64,000 nt of DNA from Bathymodiolus brooksi (GCA_963680875.1 OY804590.1:22196640-22260639), one strand, 5' to 3'. Shown: positions 34,680 to 46,583, numbered from the stretch's first letter. Notes: a model not told the origin generated them from the sequence alone. Made by a program: numbers and translations.

Positions 34680-34800
34680 TTTTGAATTTTTTTTTAATTT
34701 TTTAAATTTTGAGTTTTTTTTTTAATTTTTAAAAAATTTTAAATTTTAAACTTTGAAATTTTTATTTTTTAAATTTTTTGAAAATTTTGAAATTTTTTAA
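34680..34800. repeat. A/T low-complexity tract
   Basis: Almost only runs of A and T (AAATTTT words) for about 120 bp. Confidence 0.9.
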
Positions 34801-35062
34801 TACTGATTAATTAACAAATTTTCTTTTCGTCTGCTGAGGAACTGGTGGAACTGGAACGGACAATATCCGGATCTAAATTTAGTAACATAGCGTCAATATA
34901 CGTAAAAATAGAAACAAGAAGTCTGGTTTCTTCACAATGGAAAAAATACAACAAATATTATGTATACATGTATATCGTGACTGATTTAGCCAATGAAATT
35001 GTACGAAAACCACACCATATGTAATATCTATAAATAAATATATATATATAATATATGACACC

Positions 35063-35508
35063 ATTCTCTATCCAGAGTTGTCGTTCCTGCTACGCTACAC
35101 AACATCTCTGTCAACGCTCATTTTACAAGATTTTTGTAAAATTTAGAAACAGTAAAAAAAATGTACTTAAAATTGCTTTAATTATTGTAAATATCAATAA
35201 AGATGAAAATAAATCACTCATTTCAAATCAATTCTCTCTTAAAAATGATTCCCCCCCCCCCCCCCATTTCTTGGAGAACTATTTTGCGGAGGTCAAAATT
35301 TAAAAGTTAAAAACGATCACAAATCATTTTTAAGAGAGAATTGATTTGAAATGAGTGATTTATTTTCATCTTTATTGATATTTACAATAATTAAAACAAT
35401 TTTAAGTACATTTGTTTACTGTTTCTAATTTTTACAAAAATCTTGTAAAATGAGCGTTGACAGAGATGGAGTGTAGCGTAGCAGGAACGACAACTCTGGA
35501 TAGAGAAT
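35063..35508. repeat. Long inverted repeat, about 188 bp arms around a poly-C loop
   Basis: 35063-35250 pairs with 35322-35508 with few mismatches. The loop carries a C tract and GGAGGTCAAAATTT. The arms begin ATTCTCTATCCAGAGTTGTC. No clear target duplication is seen. Confidence 0.9.
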
Positions 35509-36054
35509 GACATGACACAAGATGGCACGTGTTATTTTGATGGTACATGTCAACGTCATATTGTTTGTTTGTATCTTGTATATGATGAATCTAATTATTC
35601 ATTATTACATGTCACCGGGGACCTAATTTTAAACAAATAAACATAGTATGATACTTATAAAATATATCAATACCCTGGCAGCTTTGTCTTGAGATACTAT
35701 TAGTTATAGCCTAAAATATATCTATATATGTATAAAGTTGGTGTTAAACACCAATAGACCAATCAATCAATTTAAAATACGAGCCTTCATCACTTCCATA
35801 AAAACCACACTAGATAAAAAAAATATCCCCGTCAAACAGCAATGATGTACAACGATTTTTGCCCCAGTGTCGTCTATACGAATTCGTTAATTACCTATTG
35901 GTAAATATAGATGTGATCTTGTCAAATTACACTATTATCATTGATAGTTAGGTAGTAAATTACTGGTCCTCAGGTCAGGTATAGTAAATATAGAAATATT
36001 TGAGATATAAAATAAACCACGTGACTAAATATATTGACTTCGTTTTTTTTTAAA

Positions 36055-36091
36055 CCAATGAAATTTCAAGTTATCCGTTTGTCTATATAAA
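36055..36091 (+). promoter_or_regulatory. CCAAT-TATA module of PLAC8-like copy 7
   Basis: ACCAATGAAATTTC (36054) precedes a canonical CTATATAAAGG (36083-36093); the ATG is about 90 bp downstream. Confidence 0.7.
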
Positions 36092-36178
36092 GGCCAGTGG
36101 ATTGTGTTTTCTGTCTGACTTGTTGAACATTTCTTATTGTATATTGGAGAGGAAAATCCCCTGTAACTACTATACAAA

Positions 36179-36505
36179 ATGGGAGAGTGGCAGCATGGTT
36201 TATTTGGATGTTTTGATGATTTCAAAACCTGCCTCATTGCTTATATAGTACCATGTTATGTTTTTGGTAAAAATGCTGAAAAAGTGGGAGAAAGTTGCAT
36301 TATGTGCGCTTTAGCACTCTATGTCCCCTTTCTGAATTTCTATGCCTTTACAAAAGTCCGAGGATTAATTCGTGAAAGAAGGGGAATAGAAGGTAGCTGT
36401 TTCAATGATTTGTTAACCTGGTGGTGCTGTGGACTATGTGCACTGATACAAGAGGCCCAGGAAGTTTCGTGGGACCAAGAAGGGCAATTGATGGCCAGGG
36501 AATAA
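36179..36505 (+). CDS. PLAC8-family Cys-rich protein, copy 7
   Basis: 108 residues beginning MGEWQHGLFGCFDDFKTC (Phe at 15), with C11, C18, C26, C40, C43, C74 and the full WWCCGLCALIQ motif. RERRGIEGSC replaces REKKGIEGSC, and the middle reads VPFLNFYAFTKVRG. It has the cleanest promoter of the array. A donor AAGAG|GTAAAA occurs 17 nt after the stop. Confidence 0.92.
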   Translation: MGEWQHGLFGCFDDFKTCLIAYIVPCYVFGKNAEKVGESCIMCALALYVPFLNFYAFTKVRGLIRERRGIEGSCFNDLLTWWCCGLCALIQEAQEVSWDQEGQLMARE

Positions 36506-36522
36506 ACTTTAGATATGAAGAG

Positions 36523-38689
36523 GTAAAAATAAGTAAAGATGAAAAATAACATGAATTTTTTTATATATACTTTATTTGGAAAATACACCTATCTGGTTTT
36601 TGTGTATGAAAAACGGGAGAGAGAGTAGAGGAAGAAAAAAAAGGGAGGCGATATTTCTTGATGACGCTTGAAATTAATTCATTTGAAAAGGTAGATACTT
36701 TCTTCTGTATTTTAGATTAGATAATGTTTTATCCATACCATATCAGTTTGATTTTGCATTCAAAATCCTGAAAATATATGTTAAATTCACATTCCTCAGT
36801 ACAACTTCTTTACCAATCATTTCCTTTTTTTTTTTAAACTTCCCTGTTAAAATTTTAATGGATGAAAGCCCTGTAAAAAAACCGGTTTGTTAACAAAAAT
36901 ACCAGGTACAGTAAAGATGTGTTTATTAAGTAGGTCAATGACATCTGGGCGGGAACTGGATTTCCCTGAACAATTTTGATCATAAAATGTTATTAATATA
37001 TTCATTGTTAAAATATTTAGGTTTAACATAAAATTTCGCGAGTTATCCACCCTTTTTTCTATATTACCGTTCAATATGCTATATAGCTATCTGTTAACTA
37101 TGGATTATAAAATAGACAACATATTGAATAGTTCAGTGACAGACGTGTGTTGTACTATGTATTACTATAATTAACTTGTAATGAAGCGAATTTTTTTTTT
37201 TTACATTACGGATCAGATATATGTAGTATCATCTGTTCTACTTCTTGTTGAAGATGCATATGGGCTAGAATGTGCTTAGAACAGCTAAGTTTCACCCTCA
37301 TATGTCTACTAAATGATTTTGAGCACAGACGCTCCTTTTTTTTTACTTTCTGTTTACATATTTATTTTCAATAAAATTTCCATGTTAAAAAAAGGGGGTG
37401 GTAATTCCGTGCCACGTATTCCTGTGATTTAGAGATACTACGATTCGACTGTACCACCATTGCTCATCAAACACTATCAACCGTGGGAATGTTTGTTTAT
37501 AGCGTATTATATACTGATAACAGTTGAGAGTGGGACTAGTATACTAGTATTTCATTTTCTCCGGGGCAAACAAAACATCGGTTCATGTAGTGCCATCTCC
37601 GTACTACCCTTTACCTACATAATTCATGGTTTGTAAATTTGTAATATTCATGAATATAATTGAAATCCTGCTCACCCGACTTTAAAGTAATTAAAATAAT
37701 ATTTCGTAATGTCTCGTCGTTTTACGCAATGACAAGTTCAAAGTTCATCAGATACGCCCAAATACTACAGTTTGTGAACAGGTTGAAAAATTAAAATAAT
37801 AAACGGACATAAACAGCCACAACACTCACGAACCGCTCCTTGAGCAAACCACAAAAGTAGATAAAATATAGGTCCTGCGTTTTAAATGAAGTACAAGTAT
37901 CTAAACTGGTAATTATCACTCGAGCCCCACCCACATAAATCAAATTCCATTTAAACTTGATAAACTGTACATCCCTGTTCAAGGCAATTATGATCGACCG
38001 ACCGGGTATGGGGAAAGTTAAAAATTGAAGAAAAAGTTGTGCACATTGCACAAAGGAACCAGAAAAGAGGAGTGAAGGAAAAAAGTGTAAACCGGAAGAA
38101 GCACGAGAAAGGCAAAATGATGGAAGATAGTAATACGCATGGAAGCGAGGAGAGTTAACAATTGAAGAAGGACGTATATAGTAGAAAAGGAGAGAATGGG
38201 AGCACAATGTACATGCAGAAGAATGGAAAAAGCTCCAGAGATAGGTAGACAGTTCCCCTGTTCAGGTCAATAAATACATCGATCACTTCTGTTGAAGCAC
38301 GATTGGCAACCAACATATGCGGCTAATAGAACGCCTTCCATATGCATTATGCCGCTTCCACACACGTTCATTTATTCTGCATTCCGACGTAAGTTCCATG
38401 ATGCGAATTGAATGCGCATCCAACATGGTTAATGCCTTCACACGTACGTCAAAACGTTTGCGATTTCCATTATTTACGTGAAAATATTTACATTTTCTCT
38501 ACATGCAAAAAATAGTATTATTACAGTCGTAACTTATGCCAACTGAAAACTCCTCGTCATAGGTGTGAAGCTCTGAGAGCATGCGATGCGCATTTAATGG
38601 GCATTGAATGTACATGTGAAGTAGGCATTCATCGGTTTACAATGTATCTAAAACGTTTTAGAAAACGCAATACGGTTGAACAGCAGGGT
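36523..38689. other. 2.2 kb without recognised features
   Basis: Presumed intron or intergenic DNA after copy 7. The longest open frame (138 codons, minus strand, 37791-38207) has no domain or splice support. A CCTTCACACGTACG...GGTGTGAAG pair near 38447 and 38560 may be remnants of a TIR element. Confidence 0.4.
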
Positions 38690-38848
38690 ACCTATAAAGT
38701 GCGAAACGAAATAGAAACGAAACGAAACGAAACGAAACGAAATCAACGAAAACGAAACGAAACGAAACGAAATCAACAAAAACGAAACGAAACGAAACGA
38801 AATCAACGAAATGAAAACGAAATAAAACGAAACCAACGAAAGCAAAAT
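38690..38848 (+). repeat. Mobile (AAACG)n microsatellite element, copy 3
   Basis: Same head and internal interruptions as the element at 22706, slightly shorter and ending at CCAACGAAAGCAAAA. Confidence 0.85.
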
Positions 38849-39165
38849 CCCCCCACACACACACATTAATGCTAGTAGGCACGATATTGCTGATCAATTG
38901 TTGACAGTAACGATAAACATACACACAAAACAAGAACAAACAAGGAAGCGAAATATAGCATGAATAAATGATAATTATATTGAAAAAAAAGGGAAAATGG
39001 CGCACCAAACCCACGCAAGGGTAATACAACATTCCAAACGTTACATGTGTCTATGTATATAAAAATGGAAATCCCACAAAAAATTTGCAAGTTAAAACAT
39101 GTTTATTGGACATTCCGTTTTACAATCGGTTAATCTACTTTCCCGTACACGTATGAATGATTAGC

Positions 39166-40390
39166 AGAGGAGGCACGACACGTTGGTGTCGTGTGCAAAA
39201 ATTCAAATGTTGCTCAACCGGAAGTCGGTTTCAATATATCGTTATCTGATGAGGGTGACATTATCGAATTTTCAGTGTTTTACTAAACCGATTACTGCGT
39301 TCATGGATGATTAATGGCGAGTCCCTCTCGGTAAATTATTGATAGATATCTATATATGAATGGAATTAACATAAGAATGTTTGGGTTGAACGTTAAATGT
39401 GATCATTTGCAATTTTCGAGAGGGTCATTTTGTCACCATCTTTTTTTTCATTCATAGCGTCTTCAACCGATCAACATTAAAAATGAAGATGAGACTTTTC
39501 CTATCCCTTTTAGTATGACATAGATCAATCATGGTGCTTCTAATATTTTCTTAAGTCTCCATCCATTGTGCCACAATTGACCTTGAAAAATCCCCCAATT
39601 TTTCGTGATTTGTGTTGTATCAAACATCTCCTATGACAATTTGAATCCACAGAATATCATATTTTAGCCTTTTTAATGGTGATTATACGATTTCACACTA
39701 AAACATATTGAGGATCACGTGAACTTTATGTATACAAATATATAATAAAAAATATATGATAAAAAAAAAGTACATGTACAAGTATTGTCGAAGTATTGTT
39801 ACCTGTATTTTACCTGAGAACTAATTACACGTAGTGCATACACTGTATGTGATTTTGATAAGAATGTTTTAGTATTGTTGCGTAACTAACTGTAATTATG
39901 TTTAATGATCTTTAATAATTATGATAAATGTTGTAGATGTGTATTGCAGAGACATGTTTGTGTATTGTGCAATAACTAAACTATAACGGTTTTTCTATAA
40001 AAAAAAAAAGAAAAGGCAAATAAGTGAAAAAAAATATGTATTTGGACAATTAATTATGATTCTTTAAATAAAAACACAATTTCATTAAAACTCCATAACA
40101 GAATAAAAAAATAATCATAAAAAATAGTGGGAGGGAATAACAATACTTGCACACTTTTTTATATAAGTATTGTTGACAATACTTTTATACAAGTATTGCG
40201 ATCATACATTTCAAGAGATCCCATATTGAAAATAAATTTAGACAGCTGGATAAATTCACGTTTAATTTAAGTATTTTTTTAACGAGATGCTTTCACTTCA
40301 AAGTCCATTTTCAAACTGAATCGTAAACATCCGGTTGTCGATAATATACTTGCTATATGCGTGTCGTGTGCAAAGCGTCGCGCCTCCTCT
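39166..40390. mobile_element. Mutator-like non-autonomous element, about 1.2 kb
   Basis: The ends AGAGGAGGCACGACAC and GTCGCGCCTCCTCT are inverted repeats, flanked by an exact 10 bp duplication GAATGATTAG (39155-39164 and 40391-40400). TCGTGTGCAAA also occurs near both ends (39187, 40363). The AT-rich interior has no open frame of note. Confidence 0.8.
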
Positions 40391-40639
40391 GAATGATTAG
40401 TTGATATCTTGTTTGTTTTGTATATTGTATATAAAGCATTTGTATACTTATGTAACATCTTAACTAAAGTGGATGTAAGGAATCTGCTAGCACCATGACA
40501 TTTGACTTTGACCCCATATTTACCCTTTTGTTTAATACAGAAACAATCCGCCCAATGAGTATAAAGATTAAAGTCAGTCTTCCGTTAGGTATAGAAGAAA
40601 AACAACAGGTTTTAAGATAATTATTCTACTTATGACCAT

Positions 40640-40738
40640 TTTTGACGGAATAATGGGTTGTCGGAGAAATGGGCTGTCGGAGCAATGGGCTGTCGGAATA
40701 ATGGGCTGTCGGAGCAATGGGCTGTCGGAATAATGATC
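40640..40738. repeat. 16-17 bp minisatellite
   Basis: About six units of AATGGGCTGTCGGAGC/AATAATGGGCTGTCGGA, followed by a C tract at about 40767-40789. Confidence 0.85.
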
Positions 40739-41502
40739 TGACCCCGTCTTCGATATACCTGGCCTACCCCCCCCCCCCCCCCCCCCCCCATGTTCAGCAT
40801 TGCGGGATAAACAAAATATACGCACATTGTCCGCGAATATGAATTTGACGTGTACTCGCTTCGAAACAGAAGATAAAAGCGCCGGTTTCTATGACTCGTG
40901 AAAATAAATTGTATACTCGCGGACAATACACGTATTATAGTCTATAATCATTTTGAAGTAAAATCATCGGTCATCCCGACTTCTAAACAACCAGATACAA
41001 CTGTACTAGTACACAGTAATGTTGACTAGAGTACGTCAAAAATGTGTCGCTCACGTTTTGTTTATGATATATCCTTCGTTTGACTTGTCATGCAAATCAA
41101 AAATTAAGCTAGGTTATTCATGTATACAGTATCCATCTATCTACAATAAGTCAATTCAATTCAAACCCGACAGTGGGAAACCCTTGCAATAAATGAGCAA
41201 AAATGTGTGAGTATGGTTGGGGGGGGGGGGGGGGGGGAGGGTAGACTTAACACTGATCTCTTCTCTTATTTTTTTGTCTGCTTCATTTAAAAGTTACAGA
41301 GTTACAGAGCTCTGTTGCATCGTGTTTGTGACAGGTCTTTGACCTGTACGAGCCGTTTTAATCGATAATGAATAGCAAACATCTATGTAATAGGACGCCA
41401 TAGCATTTGAAGCAATCGTATTATCTGGTGTATCCATCCATGAATCCAACGAGTCACGGATTGTAAAATTCAATAAAAAAAACTAACCTTAACAATTATC
41501 AT

Positions 41503-41535
41503 CCAATGAAATGACTTGCATCTCTTATATAAAAA
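41503..41535 (+). promoter_or_regulatory. CCAAT-TATA module of PLAC8-like copy 8
   Basis: TCCAATGAAATGAC precedes TTATATAAAAAG at 41525; the ATG is about 100 bp downstream. Confidence 0.7.
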
Positions 41536-41631
41536 GCAAGTGTATTTCGTCTGTTACACTTAACAACGTTCTTTTCCGCCATACATTTTATTTTGGATTT
41601 GATTTCAAGGAGCCCACAATAAAGTATTAAA

Positions 41632-41958
41632 ATGGCTCAATGGCAGCACGGACTTTTTGGATGTTTTGATGATTGCAAAACCTGCATCATAGCATATATC
41701 GTGCCATGCTACGTTTTCGGAAAAAATGCCGAAAAAGTGGGAGAAAGTTGTATTATGTGTGCACTGGCAATATATGTCCCGATCTTAAATATCTATGCTG
41801 TCACTAAAGTACGAGGATTAATTCGAGAAAAGAAGGGAATAGAGGGAAGTTGTTTTAATGACGTACTTGCATGGTGGTGTTGTGGTATCTGTGCTTTAGT
41901 ACAAGAGGCACAAGAGGTTCAATGGGATCAAGAGGGACAACTCATGGGAAGGGAATAA
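41632..41958 (+). CDS. PLAC8-family Cys-rich protein, copy 8
   Basis: 108 residues and the most complete cysteine set: C11, C15, C18, C26, C40, C43, C74, C83, C84, C87. It begins MAQWQHGLFGCFDDCKTC and ends QWDQEGQLMGRE. Trp98, mutated in copy 6, is present. This is the last copy on the right; no further copy is seen in the remaining 22 kb. A donor CAACAG|GTAATT lies 16 nt after the stop. Confidence 0.92.
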   Translation: MAQWQHGLFGCFDDCKTCIIAYIVPCYVFGKNAEKVGESCIMCALAIYVPILNIYAVTKVRGLIREKKGIEGSCFNDVLAWWCCGICALVQEAQEVQWDQEGQLMGRE

Positions 41959-42114
41959 AATGAACAATCAACAGGTAATTGAAAAATGACAATTTTGTTT
42001 TTAGTTCTAAATATAGATTGGGAATTGCTATAATATGAAATTCTCTATGAATTCTACTATGCATAAAGTGTACAGTGTTCTTTTATTGTGCTTGTAGAAG
42101 AACATATATGTTAC

Positions 42115-42530
42115 TCAGTTAGTGTGACATACATTTTCTTCTGACATATGTCTTATAGTGTTTTACTGTGACATACATGTTCTTCTGACATATATATGTT
42201 CTCTAGCGTTCTATTATGACATGCATGTTCTTCTGACATATATGTTCTTTAGCGTTCTATTATGACATACATGTTCTTATGGCATATATGTTCTCAAGCG
42301 TTATATTGTGACATATATGTTCTTTAGCGTTCTATTATGGCATACATGTTCTTATGGCATATATGTTCTTATGGCATATATGTTCTCAAGCGTTATATTG
42401 TGACATACATGTTCTTCTGACATATATTTTCTTTAGCGTTCTCTTGTGACATGCATGTTCTTATGGCATATATGTTCTCTAGCGTTTTATTGTGACATAG
42501 CATGTTATTCTGACATATATGTTCTCTAGT
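42115..42530. repeat. About 45-50 bp irregular repeat
   Basis: Units of TGTGACATACATGTTCTTCT GACATATATGTTCTYTAGCG TTCTAT repeat with deletions, within the presumed 3'UTR intron of copy 8. Confidence 0.85.
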
Positions 42531-42581
42531 AATCGTTCTAACTAAATATGTATGAAGAACACAATGACCAAGTACAACTGT

Positions 42582-42630
42582 GCGATATAACTGAAATATT
42601 GTTGAAAGTGGCGTTAAACACCATACACCA
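42582..42630 (+). mobile_element. SINE 3' tail fragment
   Basis: GATATAACTGAAATATTGTT GAAAGTGGCGTTAAACACCA. Confidence 0.7.
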
Positions 42631-43392
42631 ACAAACTACCACAAAGAAGAACACACAAAAAAAATGGATCCTATAACGGTCACATAATATACCAATATTT
42701 GTAATTTTGCAAACGCTTATTTTTCGAGAGGAACAAATATAACCAAAATATGATAATAAAATTTAAGTTAAGCCACACCCCATGCCATTATATGTGATAA
42801 ACATCGGGTTGACAAATTTTAAGATAACAAGTTAATCCTTCCAAAGTCCTTAGTTCATATTTACAATGTGGTCATTGGTAACTTTTAAAACGATACTATA
42901 ATCTGTTTTTGAAATATATTTTGATTAGTACTAAAAGTTAATTATTATAAATGTAAATATTGGTTGATAGTCTGATGTTATTTTCTATGAAAATGTCTTT
43001 GGGGATTTCCCTAATACCTTTACGTTAAATAAATAGTCGATATGTTGACCAAACAAGTTAAATTGATAATTCTTTCTCCAAACATCAAAAATCCAAAAAT
43101 CAGCTTGGTTTAAACAATATTTATTTAAATAAAATATTCATAAATCCCTTTATGACACAATAAAAGCTGGAATTGAGAAACATATTTACTAATCTTCTTA
43201 ATTCATACCAAAACACAAAAAAAAGGAAAAGGGGGAATATTTGCACCACCATGCAATCTTGAAAAATCTAAGCCTGTGCCCATTTAGTTTCGGATGGTTC
43301 TGTATTTTCTTCCAAGAACATTTATCTGTATAACTATTGCTTCATTACTCAGAACCCCCCCCCCCCCCTCCCCCTCCTAGAAATTAAAAAAG

Positions 43393-44949
43393 AAGTCAAC
43401 TATGTTCGTTGTTATAATCACATACGACAGGCGGTCGTTTAATACAGGTTTTATTAACGTGAAATGCACTGCAAAGAGAAATGTGACTTAAGGTCACACA
43501 ATATACATTTGTAATTTATTGCTTGATAAAGGTGGTGGCCAAAACAGGTTTTGTTGTATTTTTTTCTTTCAATATTTTAATTTTATGTCTAAGATTGAAA
43601 AGCATAGAAGAGTTTTATTTAAAGTCGGTAATTATATCGGACGATATAACCAGGCTACGCCTACACGAACCACTCATGTGGTAATTTTTCAACTTGTAAG
43701 CAAAAATAGGCTCAGGGGTCCGTTGTTGAACTTGTGATTAAACTAACCAGATAATTAGCCCTAATTACATAATTAATTCCAAATCCCATACTTAACTAAT
43801 GCAATGATTAAATTTTGTTGCTGAACTCTTTATAATGTGATTTATGGGAATGAATCATGTAATTAGGGCTAATCATATGATTAGCTTAATCACAAGTTCA
43901 GCAACGGTGATATACATTTTTTTTCTTCTAATTATTAAGTGTCTTAAATATACCCCCTTTTTATTGCCCTAAGTAAAGTATAAATCAGTTAAAACACTTA
44001 ATATTTGGATTGGCTTGTAGATAAATGCGATTTTTTAAAACGGTAAAAGATGCAATTTTAGATTCTGAGAGGAAAAAATGGAATTACATATAATATGTAA
44101 ATTTGTGCTAAATTATTAAAACGACAAAAATGTACCAATACATGACTGAGATATATTACTATAAACATGATAAATAGTGTTGTCTAGTATTACACGAACC
44201 ATGCAGTAACCATTGGCGACAGGAACAACATCCCTATACATTGTCAATTATATTGATCTGCAGTAGCATGAGTCTATGATTTATTTGTTCTAATTGATTT
44301 CTATTTATAATAATTTTTATTGAAAACATATATCAAACTAGTCAACATATTTTGTCCTTATATGGTAATTCAAAGTTTAACTGGGCCATATTTATTACAC
44401 TATATAATATTACCGTATTGTCATGTAGGCTTATTATAACAGCGTGTAACAAATTCAGAATACATAGGTTAAATTTAATAACATGGTTCACAATTTAAGA
44501 GTTTCTTGTCCTCAGTTGTAGAGACTGTTTAATAAAAGAACCGTTGATTTTTTTTTTAATTTATTATATTAATTAGTTTTGTTGTGTGTAGTTCTGAAAG
44601 TCTCTGTTTTCATATTTAATAAATTTGTAAATCATCATTTTTTTTAAATTTTTTACCGACTGTTATGTGGTTCTACATAATCATCGTCAGTAACACACGG
44701 TGAGGGTTGAGTATTGGAGCGTGATCAGTCGGGGGTTACCGACGAGGTTGCATAATGACCACATATCCAGAAATTGATGGTACTTTCCTCATAAATATTC
44801 ATCATATTTAAATTAGATTTTGATCACGTGACTGCAGTTTCAAGCTTGATGGATCGTTTATTAGATTTGTCAAAAAATAGTCTAGCACGTTAATAAAACC
44901 TGTATTAAACGACCGCCTGTCGTATGTGATTATAACAATATGTTGACTT
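43393..44949. mobile_element. TIR DNA element, about 1.56 kb, with a nested MITE
   Basis: Inverted ends of about 65-70 bp: AAGTCAAC...GTTATAATCACATACGACAG GCGGTCGTTTAATACAGG is matched inverted at 44886-44949. No clear target duplication and no transposase frame. It contains the small element at 43720-43907. Confidence 0.75.
43720..43907. mobile_element. 188 bp MITE nested in a larger element
   Basis: CCGTTGTTGAACTTGTGATT AA and AATTAGCCCTAATTACAT are matched by their inverse at 43866-43907 (GTAATTAGGGCTAAT, CTTAATCACAAGTTCAGCAA CGG). Confidence 0.75.
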
Positions 44950-45446
44950 GATATATGCGATAAGTTACATCCATCGTGCTTACAAGGTCATAGGTCAAAC
45001 TGTACGTTTCTTATTTTAAGCTTGATTTATGGTGATTGTTTTTAGCTTATAAATACCCATTTTATTTGTGCATTTAATTTAATTTAATTTTACAATCACT
45101 ATGGTAATATTAAATAGTAAAGTCGGATGGATTTCAACTATATATAGATTGATTCACTAAGCAATGTAAGATGGGGATTCAAGCAGAAGCCGAACATGCA
45201 CTGTCATATAACCATTTTCGTACTAGGAAAAGGGGGGGGGGAGCCGAAGAAAATATTATATCACTAAGAAAACTCTTCTCATACAATGTGTTATGAGTTC
45301 GAATGGAAAGCGTCGGTTGGTTGTATATATCAGTAAAAACAATCTTTAAACGCATTTATCCTCATTCTTTCCAAAAATATAATATTGCACCATTACAGAA
45401 AAGCCGAATTTAAGTCGGGCGCATACCAGGAAGTAAAATAGAACCT

Positions 45447-45712
45447 ACACCATATAGCGTTTAACGACACATTCAACATTATTTCAGTTATATCGTGGCG
45501 GCAGTTCTATTGATGGAGGAGACCGGAGTACTCAGAGGGAAAACACCGGCCTGTCGCAAGTCACTGACAAGCTTTATCACATAATGTTGTATAGAGTACA
45601 CCTCACCACGAGCGGGATTCGAACTCACAACGTTAGTGTTGATAGGTACTGCTTGCATAGGTAGTTGTAAATCTAACTAACATATGATCACGACAACGAC
45701 GGCACCTATACC
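45447..45712 (-). mobile_element. tRNA-derived SINE, full length, inverted
   Basis: On the minus strand it reads a B box GAGTTCGAATCCCG, GATAAAGCTTGTCAGTGACT TGCGACAGG, CTGAGTACTCCGGTCTCCTC and the tail CGATATAACTGAAATAATG. It is the counterpart of 9706-9907. Confidence 0.8.
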
Positions 45713-46254
45713 ATAGAGGTATTACTTAAACAGACGAATATAGCAAAACGGGTCTAACGACTCCTAGCTGTAGAATCCTATGACCTATGACCTCCTTTTG
45801 GTTTCTAGTTATACTATATGTTTCCTCTATTTCTCTTTTCAGCACAACAATCCTAAAGAACGAAGCAGCAAGCACCTATGGTATAGGGAAGATATGAACA
45901 TCTTAAACACTGTGATATATACATTCTTTTGTGTACTCCTTTTTACGGATTCTTTTTGATCAATTGATTTTGGAATTATAATTAAATAATATATATATGG
46001 AAAAGGATTGTTATAATGGCGATATATATGTGTGTCGTATCATCATGAGCTATGGAAACTTTTTTTCAAGTAATTCAAATTTATAATATTTTTATATTTC
46101 TTACTATATACTAAATTTTATTTTGTAATTAACAATACCAATTAAAATATTTGTTTTTACAATTTGGAGTATATTTTGAATATTTGTGAATCCCAGTGCT
46201 TTAGAGGTGAGCGTTTTTTTCCCCCCAGTATAATTGTGTTAAAACACCGCCACC

Positions 46255-46300
46255 TTATGGCTGAAATATTGTTGGAAGTGGCGTTAAACAGCATAACCCT
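46255..46300 (+). mobile_element. SINE 3' tail fragment
   Basis: GGCTGAAATATTGTTGGAAG TGGCGTTAAACAG. Confidence 0.65.
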
Positions 46301-46349
46301 TTGTGACAAAACAATGCAATTCATAAGAACGAAATATTATAGCACTGAT

Positions 46350-46583
46350 CACAGGTACGTGTGGACAGGACCCTATGCCCCTCCCCTTTTCTTTTCTTTT
46401 TCTTTTTTTTTAGATGCCCCCCCCCCCTTTTTTTTGGAACATCGATTTTTTTTTCATATAAACAACAATTTGCAACTTACAGTGATACATAGAAAGTTGC
46501 AAAATGTTGTTTATATGAAAAAAAATCGATGTTCAAAAAAAAAACACAAAAAAAACACAGGGTCCTGTCCACACGTACCTGTG
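46350..46583. mobile_element. hAT-type foldback MITE, 234 bp, 8 bp target duplication
   Basis: Ends CACAGGTACGTGTGGACAGG and CCTGTCCACACGTACCTGTG are exact inverted repeats, flanked by GCACTGAT on both sides (46342-46349, 46584-46591). An inner pair, GAACATCGATTTTTTTT and AAAAAAAATCGATGTTC, extends the foldback over most of its length. The 152-codon open frame across it is spurious. Confidence 0.88.

Noticed and set aside
37791..38207. 138-codon open frame on the minus strand
   Set aside because: No domain, no splice or promoter support, unusual composition; most likely chance in AT-rich DNA.
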